Assembly (NCBI RefSeq): GCF_944324525.1
Contig: NZ_CALUWS010000001.1
Span: forward strand, 1-64,000
Direction: 5' to 3'
Length of the DNA stretch: 64,000 nucleotides
Source of the DNA: an uncultured Desulfovibrio sp.
Lineage (GTDB): Bacteria > Desulfobacterota > Desulfovibrionia > Desulfovibrionales > Desulfovibrionaceae
Position 1 is the stretch's first letter; each line of letters starts with the position of its first letter. Shown piece after piece: positions 21,630 through 28,397 of the stretch. Below the pieces are notes generated by a model. That model did no database searches. It saw only the letters and a program-made list of their open reading frames with translations, and had not been told where the DNA came from. The position numbers were made by a program, and so were the translations under genes.

Positions 21630-21889
21630 AGGGGGTCGGTATGCAGCAGGAGGCATTTTTGCCGCTGGGGCGTTTTTTTGATGCGGGCCTCGAGCCGCAG
21701 GGCCTGCGAGCGGTCGGCGCAGGCGCGGCAGGCTTCCAGGCGGACGGGACGGCGTGTCCGGGTATAGCGGGCCCCGCCGGGCAGCAGGCCGTTATGCTGG
21801 GCAAGACGGCGCGTGATGTCCGTGGTTATGCCGCAGTAGAGGCTGCCGTCGGCGCAGCGGAGCAGGTAGACATGCCAGTCCGCGCTCAT
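21626..21889 (-). CDS. GIY-YIG nuclease-superfamily protein (YhbQ/UPF0213-like)
   Basis: An 87-residue stand-alone GIY-YIG domain: VYLLRCADGSLYCGITTDITRRLAQHN gives the Tyr-Cys-Gly variant of the motif, with ARYTRTRRPVRLE and a terminal EARIKK. Small proteins of this type are widespread and mostly uncharacterised; one or a few have DNA-nicking activity. The start at 21889 overlaps the preceding stop by 4 nt (ATGA), and the stop overlaps the lysE-type gene. Confidence 0.85.
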   Translation of the reverse strand: MSADWHVYLLRCADGSLYCGITTDITRRLAQHNGLLPGGARYTRTRRPVRLEACRACADRSQALRLEARIKKTPQRQKCLLLHTDPL

Positions 21890-22305
21890 GGCCGCCCTTC
21901 GGCCAGCCAGGAGACCAGCATCAGGCAGACGATCCAGTTGGCTATCCGCCAGATCCAGGGATTGGTCGGCTGTCGGTTGAGGGTGCGGCGCACCTGGAGC
22001 AGGGTGCCGATAACGGCGCCGATGCACCAGAAGACCACAAAACCGATGGCCGCCAGGATGCCCAGCTGGACAAGGCAGCCCAGAAAAAAGCCGAAGGTGA
22101 TGGCCGGGGGCAGGCAGCCTTCAGTCGGGGCCGCCCCGAAACCGGACTGCCGGAACTGCACGAAACGGACAGTGTAGCCCGACCGCGCATCCGAACCCGA
22201 ATGCTGTTCGCCCTGGCGGCTGTGGCCATGCAGGATCTCGGCGTCATGGACACGCGGCTCCTGCGGCGTGTCGTTCTCGTGAGGAGGTCGTTCAAGGGAG
22301 GACAT
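21886..22305 (-). CDS. Small membrane protein of unknown function
   Basis: A 139-residue protein. The first ~65 residues are polar and His/Glu-rich, suggesting a cytoplasmic tail. They are followed by two hydrophobic segments (ITFGFFLGCLVQLGILAAIGF with FWCIGAVIGTLL, then WIWRIANWIVCLMLVSWLA). No family was recognised. GGAGACGC lies upstream of the start; it overlaps yqeB by 14 bp and the GIY-YIG gene by 4 bp, so it is a real operon member. It might be a DUF4870-like or TM2-like small membrane protein, but this is unproven. Confidence 0.75.
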   Translation of the reverse strand: MSSLERPPHENDTPQEPRVHDAEILHGHSRQGEQHSGSDARSGYTVRFVQFRQSGFGAAPTEGCLPPAITFGFFLGCLVQLGILAAIGFVVFWCIGAVIGTLLQVRRTLNRQPTNPWIWRIANWIVCLMLVSWLAEGRP

Positions 22306-23113
22306 AGGGAGCGTCTCCTTGCAGCCACTGCCGGACAAGGCGCGTCACCGCCCGTCCGAGCGTGGTGGCCCGGCTGGAAAGGGTCTGAGGGGTGATGTGG
22401 GGCCTGTCGTCCATGTCGGCGACTTTGCGGCCCTGCCGTACGGGCGTGCCGTCACGCAGCAGGCCGCGCAGCATGCCCGGGATGGGCGCATACAGAGGGA
22501 TGCTGCGTGCGCCGGTCTGCAGGAAACCGACGGGGGCCCCGGCCTCAAGGCGGCCGCCCAGACGGCGGCTGGTGCGGAAATGTCCGTCAGCCGGCGCGCG
22601 AAGGTGCTGGACGGAGGCCTGTCCGGCGGCGGGTTCTCCCTCCGGGGCACGGGCCATGCCGGAAGCGAGGATCTCGCCGCAGTGCGCGGGATGGGTCTCC
22701 ACCACGAGGTGGGCATCCTGCCCGGCCGTGAAGCCGGGACCCAGCGCCAGCACCAGGGAGGCCAGATGTTTGCCGAGCGCGACCGGGCGCTTGCGCAGGG
22801 TGGCCTCGATGAAGATGTCAGGCCGCAGGGCGTGCAGGGTCGCCTCCTCCGCGCAGGTCAGGACAGGGATCTCGCCTTGCGCCCAGCAGGCAGGGCTCTG
22901 CTCCGGCTCGCGCAGGTGACGGGCGACTTTTTCCCGCACCTGCCAGCGTCCTTCGGCGACCGCTTCGGAAAAGCAGACGCCACGGCGTATGGCCGTGGGG
23001 CACGGGCATTCCTGGAGCGCCAGCCGTTCGAATCCGGCGGCGCTCAGATGCAGGGCGATCCCCGTGGCCATTTCGCCCGCGCCGCGTATGAGGATGGAAG
23101 GAGAGCGCGTCAT
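22292..23113 (-). CDS. yqeB: YqeB-family protein (EF2563 selenium-dependent molybdenum hydroxylase system)
   Basis: A 273-residue protein starting with a Rossmann-like LIRGAGEMATGIALHL. It continues with PTAIRRGVCFSEAV, the segment LALGPGFTAGQDAHLVVETHPAHCG, and a C-terminal RAPADGHFRTSRRLGGRLEAG hammerhead-like part. These are the marks of the YqeB/EF2563 family, tied by comparative genomics to selenium-dependent molybdenum hydroxylases. None of the partner genes (selD, yqeC, xdh) is in the window. The start at 23113 is chosen at MTRSPSILIRGAG, since upstream residues run into the promoter of the divergent Sel1 gene. Confidence 0.8.
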   Translation of the reverse strand: MTRSPSILIRGAGEMATGIALHLSAAGFERLALQECPCPTAIRRGVCFSEAVAEGRWQVREKVARHLREPEQSPACWAQGEIPVLTCAEEATLHALRPDIFIEATLRKRPVALGKHLASLVLALGPGFTAGQDAHLVVETHPAHCGEILASGMARAPEGEPAAGQASVQHLRAPADGHFRTSRRLGGRLEAGAPVGFLQTGARSIPLYAPIPGMLRGLLRDGTPVRQGRKVADMDDRPHITPQTLSSRATTLGRAVTRLVRQWLQGDAPYVLP

Positions 23114-23160
23114 CTTTTCCGGTGCATGGTTGGGCCGGCCGCCGGGCCCGCATTTTCCCC

Positions 23161-23190
23161 TTGTGAAAGGGGCGGGCAAGCCTGTATGCT
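23161..23190 (+). promoter_or_regulatory. Putative promoter of the Sel1-repeat gene
   Basis: TTGTGA (23161-23166), 18-bp spacer, TATGCT (23185-23190), about 36 bp before the start codon. The -35 overlaps a GCCCG...CCCC/GGGGCGGGC inverted repeat (23148-23178) that could be an operator or a terminator-like hairpin. Confidence 0.4.
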
Positions 23191-23226
23191 TGGCGGCAGC
23201 GTTTTTTCTCTGCAAAGGAGTATAAC

Positions 23227-23931
23227 ATGAAAGGTCAATTCCGCAAATATGCCCGCTGGGCCTGTGCCGTGGCGCTGGCTGCCGGACTTTCCCTGTCGGG
23301 CACGGCAGGCTCCGTGCTGGCCGCCACCCCGGAGGTTACCCTCAATCGTGCCTGGAAAGCCTTCAACATCGGGCAGTACGCCACGACGATCCGTCTGGTG
23401 CAGCCGCTGGCCAGCGAAGGCAACCCGCGGGCGCAGGTCATGCTGGGCCGCTGTTATGAAAGCGGGCTCGGCGTGGAGCAGAATATGGAAACAGCCGCCC
23501 AGTGGTACGCGCTGGCGGCCGAGCAGAACGATGTGGAAGCGCAGCTCCTGCTTGCCTATGCCTACCAGTCCGGCGTGGGCGTGCCGCAGGACGGTTCCCA
23601 GGCCCTGCAGTGGATGCGGCGCGCCGCGGATGGCGGTCTGCCCGAAGCGGCCTATGCCCTTTCCCAGTATTACGCCAAGGGCCGCTTTGTGGAGAAGAAT
23701 CCGCAGACGGCCTTCGAGTGGGCGCTCAAGGCGGCGCAGGGCGGCTACGGGCAGGCCATGCTCTTTGTCGGCGCCTGCTATGAGCACGGCGTGGGCGTGA
23801 ATGAGGATGCCGCCCAGTCCGCCCAGTGGTACGAAAAGGCGCGCAGCGTCGGCCTCGAGCCCGATGGCCGGATATTCAATGAAGTGCATGAATACACCAT
23901 GCCGGCCGATACGCAGGAGTCCGGCTGGTAG
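23227..23931 (+). CDS. Exported Sel1-repeat protein
   Basis: A 234-residue protein with a clear Sec signal peptide (basic MKGQFRKYAR, hydrophobic core, AxA-type cleavage near residue 32, SVLA-ATPE). The mature part is made of about four Sel1-like repeats of ~36 residues (for example NPRAQVMLGRCYESGLGVEQ and DVEAQLLLAYAYQSGVGVPQ). Such periplasmic Sel1 proteins act as protein-protein adaptors; no specific partner can be inferred. AAAGGAG lies upstream of the start. It is a single-gene unit with its own terminator, diverging from yqeB. Confidence 0.88.
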   Translation: MKGQFRKYARWACAVALAAGLSLSGTAGSVLAATPEVTLNRAWKAFNIGQYATTIRLVQPLASEGNPRAQVMLGRCYESGLGVEQNMETAAQWYALAAEQNDVEAQLLLAYAYQSGVGVPQDGSQALQWMRRAADGGLPEAAYALSQYYAKGRFVEKNPQTAFEWALKAAQGGYGQAMLFVGACYEHGVGVNEDAAQSAQWYEKARSVGLEPDGRIFNEVHEYTMPADTQESGW

Positions 23932-23955
23932 GCCTTTTGCCACAGGAAAATGAAC

Positions 23956-23990
23956 GGGGAGGGACGCGGTGCGCGTTCCTCCCCTTTTTT
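23956..23990 (+). terminator. Rho-independent terminator of the Sel1-repeat gene
   Basis: A 13-bp stem (GGGGAGGGACGCG / CGCGTTCCTCCCC, one G-T pair) is followed by TTTTTTAT. Confidence 0.85.
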
Positions 23991-24014
23991 ATCCGACGAA
24001 TCTTTCCGACGGCA

Positions 24015-25217
24015 TCAGCAGGCTTGTGCGGGCCTCTTGCCGCGCAGCAGGTTCATGAGCAGGCAGGCCAGGGCGATGATGCACATGACCGGGAAGGTCG
24101 TGCCCAGAAAGATGCTTGTGGAGAGCAGCAGGCGGTAGACGATGAAGCCGGCCAGCCAGAGCAGCAGGTTGGGCACATTGAGGCTCTGCTCGATGTCCCT
24201 CCGCTTGAAGATGAAGAAGTCCACCAGCAGGATGGCAAAGAGCGGAGCGAAGACCGAACCGATGAAGTAGAGGAACTGCTCATACTGGCTCATGGGCACG
24301 AACAGCGCCACAAGAGTGCCCAGCGCGCACACGGCGATGCCCACCAGCCGCTCGTTGACGCGCGGCGTGATGTTGGCCGCGCTGACGCCGGCGGAGTGGG
24401 CATCCAGAAAGGTGTTCGTCACCGTGGAGAAAGCCACGATAAAGAGCCCGGCGACGCCCAGCCCCGCGCCAAGGAGCATCTCGCTGATCTCGGACGTGCC
24501 GGCCAGCAGGGCCGCCCCCAGACCGATGGAGAACATGAGCATGCTGCCGAAGAAATAGCCCATGACGCCGATGATCGTACCGCTGACGGGCCGCTTGAGC
24601 GTACGGGAATAGTCGGAGATGAGCGGCAGCCAGGAAAGACACATGGTGACGCTCATCTCCACGCCGCTGCCGAAGCTGAGGGCGTCCGTCCGGTCCAGCG
24701 TGGCGGGAACGGGCGACGTGCCCACCTTGTAGGCCAGCACCATGAAGCAGCAGAACAGGGCCACGACCACAACGGTATGGATACGGAAGATGGCCTGCAG
24801 GCCGCGGGAGATCCAGATGAGGATCAGGCCGCCGATGAGCAGGCACCAGATCTTTTCCTGCTCGATGCCCAGCAGGACGCGGGCTATGCCGTCCAGGGCC
24901 TTGGCGCCGCAAATGATCATGACCGCCGTCCAGCCCAGCAGCTGCACCATGTTGAGGACGGAAAAGACATAGGAACCGTAGCGGCCGAAGGATATGCGGA
25001 AGGTCGCCGTGGCCGACAGGCCGCTGCAGGCGCCCGTCAGGCCTGCCAGCATGAGGATGGAGGCGCCGATGATGTGGCCGATGAGGATGCTTTGCAGACC
25101 TTGCGCCAGACCAAGCGGAGCAAGCAGGGTCCCGGTGACGATTTCCGCAATGGAAATGGAAGCGCCGAACCAGAGGATGAAGTGGTTGAGGGTGCTGAAC
25201 GTGCGTGTCGTGCTCAC
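24015..25217 (-). CDS. NCS1-family nucleobase/hydroxymethylpyrimidine permease (CytX/CodB-like)
   Basis: A 400-residue integral membrane protein with about 12 hydrophobic segments. Family marks include FILWFGASISIAEIVTGTLLAPLG at the N-terminus, the LSWLPLISDYSR motif in the middle and the cytoplasmic FFIFKRRDIEQ loop. This group comprises cytosine permease (CodB) and the putative hydroxymethylpyrimidine transporter CytX. Which substrate it carries cannot be decided here; the short N-terminus fits CytX, but no TPP riboswitch was found upstream. The start is GTG at 25217, with AGAAGGAG placed about 9 bp upstream; there is no matching ATG. It converges with the Sel1-repeat gene. Confidence 0.8.
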   Translation of the reverse strand: MSTTRTFSTLNHFILWFGASISIAEIVTGTLLAPLGLAQGLQSILIGHIIGASILMLAGLTGACSGLSATATFRISFGRYGSYVFSVLNMVQLLGWTAVMIICGAKALDGIARVLLGIEQEKIWCLLIGGLILIWISRGLQAIFRIHTVVVVALFCCFMVLAYKVGTSPVPATLDRTDALSFGSGVEMSVTMCLSWLPLISDYSRTLKRPVSGTIIGVMGYFFGSMLMFSIGLGAALLAGTSEISEMLLGAGLGVAGLFIVAFSTVTNTFLDAHSAGVSAANITPRVNERLVGIAVCALGTLVALFVPMSQYEQFLYFIGSVFAPLFAILLVDFFIFKRRDIEQSLNVPNLLLWLAGFIVYRLLLSTSIFLGTTFPVMCIIALACLLMNLLRGKRPAQAC

Positions 25218-25390
25218 CAGATGATTCTCCTTCTGCGAATGCGGGAAGTTTACGCCGGCTGCGTCCCTGGGCGGCCGGCAGGGTCCAGGCTGACGGGGAC
25301 GTGTTGGGCATAGACGCAGATGCGGCGCTTGTCATCCTTTTTCTTGCTCCTGTACTGCGAAGGAGGAAGATATTTCCGGCGCGGAGCATC

Positions 25391-25467
25391 TAGACATTTC
25401 CAGTTTGGAACGCTTTGCGTTTCAAACCATACGGCCTGGCATTTCGCGGAAAAAACGCGTTTTTTTC
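25391..25467 (+). repeat. Interspersed two-hairpin repeat (family 2)
   Basis: It starts TAGACATTTCCAGTTTGGAA and contains a TTTGGAACGC/GCGTTTCAAA hairpin, then CATACGGCCTG and a second TTCGCGGA-type arm. The inverted copy at 62307-62375 aligns over its whole length. A 25-bp partial copy is at 2281-2305. Confidence 0.7.
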
Positions 25468-25533
25468 GCTTGGTTTCGACCGGGCGGCCCTGTGCCGCCG
25501 CCTCTCACTGCTTGTGTGAGGAGAAGGGGACCC

Positions 25534-25682
25534 CCTCGCTCTGCTGTCGATGCCTGTAAGGCCTCACGGCCTAACAGGCACGGCCCTTCGGGCCGCCTTT
25601 CGGTCGCGCTCTGCTGTCGATGCCTGTAAGGCCTCACGACCTAACAGGCACGGTCTGCGGCCGCCTGTCGGGCCGCTGCCGG
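25534..25682 (+). repeat. Family 1 hairpin repeat, two tandem 70-bp units
   Basis: CTGCTGTCGATGCCTGTAAG occurs at 25541 and again at 25611, exactly 70 bp apart. Each unit holds the stem CCTGTAAGGC / GCCTAACAGG with a 6-base loop; the second unit has one loop-proximal change (GACC for GGCC). Outer stem bases differ from the copies at 1-100, 44.7 kb and 62.1 kb in a compensatory way. Confidence 0.85.
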
Positions 25683-25684
25683 CG

Positions 25685-25885
25685 TGGGAGGATCCAGCCT
25701 TTTTGCAGCGAAGTGAAAAAAAGCGTTCCCGCAGTCCTTCCCCCCAAACCCCCTATCCTTTCCCCAGCGCATTTTTATCAGGAGAAGAGTCAGGGACACG
25801 GGGCATGCCCTCCCCGAAAGGCAAGCGGAGCGGGCAGGGATAATTTTCCTTATACATTGTAATAACATGTAAAATTTGTGTTAAC
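25685..25885 (+). repeat. Composite GC-rich intergenic repeat (family 3)
   Basis: It contains a CAGCCTTTTTGCAGCGAAG arm, a CCTTCCCCCCAAACCCCCTATCC run, CCCCAGCGCATTTTTATCAGG, CAGGGACACGGGGC, and a final GTAAAATTTGTGTTAACAG. The same order is found at 60935-61145, inverted and partial at 44560-44680, and partial at 62205-62300. Confidence 0.75.
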
Positions 25886-25960
25886 AGATCCTGAAGGACA
25901 GCAGGGGAGAGGGGGCAGGCGGCGGACGTTTTTTACGTCAGTCCGCAGGCGGTTCGGCGT

Positions 25961-26002
25961 GAAAAAAGACGGGGAAGGGGGGCTTGCGCCGTCCCTTCCC
26001 CG
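25961..26002 (-). terminator. Rho-independent terminator of the five-repeat protein gene
   Basis: On the minus strand ACGGGGAAGGG ... CCCTTCCCCGT forms an 11-bp stem followed by CTTTTTTC, about 33 bp after the stop codon. Confidence 0.8.
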
Positions 26003-26034
26003 TACAGGCAAAGATGTATCCTTGGATTACCGGA

Positions 26035-27258
26035 CTAAACACTCATGTTCAGGCCGGTCAGCAGGCTCAGGCCGCTCGACGAGGAGTAGGTGCCGAAGCC
26101 GCTGGAGGACTGGTTGGAGAACCAGGACGAGGCGATGGTCTCCATCTGCAGACGGGTGCGCATGGCCGAGGGATCGATCTGCATGGCCGAGCGGGCGTCT
26201 TCAATGCCGGCCAGAGCCTGCACCTGAGCGTACTGCTTGGTCAGGTCGGGGTTGTCCTTGAAGAGCTGGCGCAGCTTGTCGGCATCGGGATGCGAGCTGT
26301 TGATGGTGACGCTGCCGTCGCTTTCCACCTGCATGGAGAACGTGATGTCAGGATCGATGCCCAGACCGGCAAGGCCTTCGTAGATCTCCTTGCCCAGCTC
26401 ACTCTGGTCGCGCAGCGCCTGCTGCACTTCTTCGCTGTTGTCGGAAGCGACGTTGATGGCTACGCCGCCATCCTTCGGCAGGGTGAGGCTGACGTCCGTC
26501 AGGGCGATCTCCTTTTCTTCAAGCTTTTCTTTAAGGAGAGTTTCCAGTTCGCTGTGCTGACGCAGCCAGTTGTTGATGTCGTAGGCCTGGGGGTTATCCT
26601 CATTGGCCACCAGGTTGCCGGCATCGTCAAAGACCAGGGAGAGTTCGTCGAGGTTCACGTTGATCCCGGCAAGCCCTTCGCGCAGGCTGTCGACAAGCTC
26701 GGTCTCCTCGTTCAGCAGGCTTTGCAGCTCATGCGTGGAGCCGCTGGCAAGAGTGAATTCTCCGGTGGAGGAGAGCGTGAACTTCAGATTTTCCGTCAGT
26801 TCGAGGTCGGCTTCCTTCAAGCTTTCCACAAGCTTTTCGGCCAGCTCGGGATGCTCGTCCAGATAGGCCTGCGCCTTCTTGGTGTCTTCTTCCGTCGCGC
26901 CGGCGGCAGTCAGCTTGCCTTCCGTATCCAGCGTGAAGGTCAGGCCGGACATGTCGGACAGGGAGGACTCTTCGAGCGCCTTCTTGAGGGCATCGTCGAA
27001 TTCTTTTTCGATCTGCTGCTGATACTTGCTGATCTGGCTGAAGGTCACCCGGCTGTCTTCGGAAAGACCCATAGCCTTCATGGCATACTGCACGAGCTCC
27101 ACCATGCCGGAGATCTGGCTGGCCATGGACGTATAGGAGGTCAGGCCGCTCAGTTCATTCTGCGTGCGGTTGGAAGACGAGGAAGACCCTGTATTCTGAG
27201 TGCTCTGCCACTGATAACGGCTGCTGTTGGCATAAACGCTGAGACCGGAAATACTCAT
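26035..27258 (-). CDS. Unrecognised protein of five tandem ~50-residue repeats
   Basis: A 407-residue, acidic, Ser/Leu/Glu-rich protein of no family I can name. After a Ser/Asn-rich N-terminus (1-45) and a helix (46-80) come five degenerate repeats at about 82-139, 140-188, 189-238, 239-288 and 289-339. Each has a helix, a strand pair around xLxFxLxxxGxLxxA, and a helix ending in the signature (D/N)E/Q-x-(P/S/T)-E/D-L: HPEL, ETEL, HSEL, QSEL, NPDL. The C-terminus is Ser/Gly-rich and ends LSLLTGLNMSV. There is no Sec signal peptide or membrane segment. GCAGGAG supports the start at 27258. A near-consensus sigma-54 promoter lies upstream and a terminator downstream, so it is a single-gene unit. 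Sigma-54 control and the Ser-rich ends recall flagellum- or type III-exported proteins, but this is inference only. Confidence 0.85.
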   Translation of the reverse strand: MSISGLSVYANSSRYQWQSTQNTGSSSSSNRTQNELSGLTSYTSMASQISGMVELVQYAMKAMGLSEDSRVTFSQISKYQQQIEKEFDDALKKALEESSLSDMSGLTFTLDTEGKLTAAGATEEDTKKAQAYLDEHPELAEKLVESLKEADLELTENLKFTLSSTGEFTLASGSTHELQSLLNEETELVDSLREGLAGINVNLDELSLVFDDAGNLVANEDNPQAYDINNWLRQHSELETLLKEKLEEKEIALTDVSLTLPKDGGVAINVASDNSEEVQQALRDQSELGKEIYEGLAGLGIDPDITFSMQVESDGSVTINSSHPDADKLRQLFKDNPDLTKQYAQVQALAGIEDARSAMQIDPSAMRTRLQMETIASSWFSNQSSSGFGTYSSSSGLSLLTGLNMSV

Positions 27259-27315
27259 GATGACTCCTGCAATTTTTGCCGCTGTGCGCTGCGGGCAAGT
27301 AAGTTGCCCGAAAAC

Positions 27316-27332
27316 ATGCAACAAGCATGCCA
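27316..27332 (-). promoter_or_regulatory. Sigma-54 (RpoN) promoter of the five-repeat protein gene
   Basis: On the minus strand the sequence TGGCATGCTTGTTGCAT matches the -24/-12 consensus TGGCACG-N4-TTGCW with one mismatch and exact GG-N10-GC spacing. The predicted transcript start is near 27306, giving a leader of about 48 nt before the AGGAG ribosome site. An activator-binding site further upstream was not identified. Confidence 0.75.
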
Positions 27333-27398
27333 CGGTATTCTTTGCCTGCGGGGGGAAGCAATGGACAGGAGGGGGGAAATGGACTATGTTAGACGCCT

Positions 27399-28397
27399 AT
27401 GGCTTTTCATTCGCAACACGTCGAGACAGTGGATTTTGACGATCCCGCTCTGACGGCAAGTCTTTTCGGGCCGCAGAACCTGCATCTGGATCTGCTGGCC
27501 GAGGCAAGCGGCACACGCATCGGCAGCCGCGGCTCTCACCTCTGGGTGGAGTCCGCCGACGAGCAGGCGCGGCAGCGGGTGTGCAACGCGCTCATCCAGC
27601 TGTATGCGCTGCTGCGCGATGGCATGGAGATCAGCCGGCAGGATGTGGTGCGCAGCTACACCATGCTGGCCAACGATCCAGGGCTCGACCTGCGCCAGGT
27701 CTTCCGCGAGGCGGTCTTCGTCAACACGCCCCGCAAGAGCGTTGCGGCGCGCAATGTGGCGCAGAAGCGTTATCTTGAGGTGCTGCGGCGGCACGAACTC
27801 GTTTTTGCCGTGGGGCCCGCGGGGACAGGCAAGACCTATCTGGCCGTGGCCATGGCGCTCTCCATGCTGCAGCAGCACAAGGTCAAGCGCATCGTGCTGA
27901 CCCGCCCCGCCGTGGAGGCCGGTGAACGCCTGGGCTTTTTGCCCGGCGATCTGGCCGAGAAGGTCAATCCCTACCTTCGCCCCCTGTACGACGCCCTGCA
28001 CGACATGATGCCGCAGCCCAAGGTGGCCTCCATGCTGGAGACCGGCATCATCGAGGTGGCCCCGCTGGCCTTCATGCGCGGCCGTACCCTCAACGATGCC
28101 TTCATCATCCTGGATGAAGCGCAGAACACTACGCACGAGCAGATGAAGATGTTCCTGACCCGCATGGGGTTCGGATCGCGGGTGGTCGTCACCGGCGACA
28201 CCACGCAGATCGATCTGCCCGCCCAGAACACGACCCCCCACGGACGTTCAGGGCTGGTGCATGCCCTTCAGGTGCTGCATGACGTTCCCGGGCTTGCCGT
28301 CCACACGTTCTGCAAGGCCGACGTGGTGCGGCATCCTCTTGTGGGGGCCATTGTGAGCGCTTATGACGACGCCGAAAAAAGCCGTTCGCCCCTCTAG
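27399..28397 (+). CDS. phoH: PhoH-family ATPase (PhoH/YbeZ)
   Basis: A 332-residue P-loop protein. It has an N-terminal KH-like part (to about residue 120), Walker A GPAGTGKT at about 140-147, and Walker [11 protein letters not shown], with the [16 protein letters not shown] sensor region after it. PhoH/YbeZ works with the endoribonuclease YbeY and is thought to be an RNA helicase-like ATPase. The only in-frame ATG is at 27399 (a stop lies just before), but its ribosome site is poor: the AGGAGGGGGG tract is some 23 bp away. A GTG at 27429 is an alternative start. It overlaps pgpH by 35 bp. Confidence 0.92.
   Translation: MAFHSQHVETVDFDDPALTASLFGPQNLHLDLLAEASGTRIGSRGSHLWVESADEQARQRVCNALIQLYALLRDGMEISRQDVVRSYTMLANDPGLDLRQVFREAVFVNTPRKSVAARNVAQKRYLEVLRRHELVFAVGPAGTGKTYLAVAMALSMLQQHKVKRIVLTRPAVEAGERLGFLPGDLAEKVNPYLRPLYDALHDMMPQPKVASMLETGIIEVAPLAFMRGRTLNDAFIILDEAQNTTHEQMKMFLTRMGFGSRVVVTGDTTQIDLPAQNTTPHGRSGLVHALQVLHDVPGLAVHTFCKADVVRHPLVGAIVSAYDDAEKSRSPL

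Larger units (their letters stand above)
25218..26034. other. Repeat-filled intergenic region of about 0.8 kb
   Basis: No complete gene was found. From left to right it holds: a short open stretch on the minus strand (stop at 25250-25252, open to about 25395) with GC-rich third positions but no usable start, possibly a gene remnant; a family 2 repeat (25391-25467); two tandem 70-bp family 1 units (25534-25682); a family 3 composite repeat (25685-25885) ending in an AT-rich GTGTTAACAG segment; and the terminator of the next gene (25961-26002). Confidence 0.8.

Noticed and set aside
21626..21889. GIY-YIG gene as a homing endonuclease or toxin
   Set aside because: It is a small stand-alone domain embedded in an operon with 4-nt overlaps, with no intron, intein or antitoxin nearby.
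25218..25400. TPP riboswitch upstream of the CytX/CodB-like permease
   Set aside because: The conserved CTGAGA and ACCTGATCTGG elements are absent on the minus strand.
25534..25682. CRISPR-like appearance of the two tandem 70-bp units
   Set aside because: Only two units, no unique spacers of constant length, and related copies are dispersed over the window; no cas genes.
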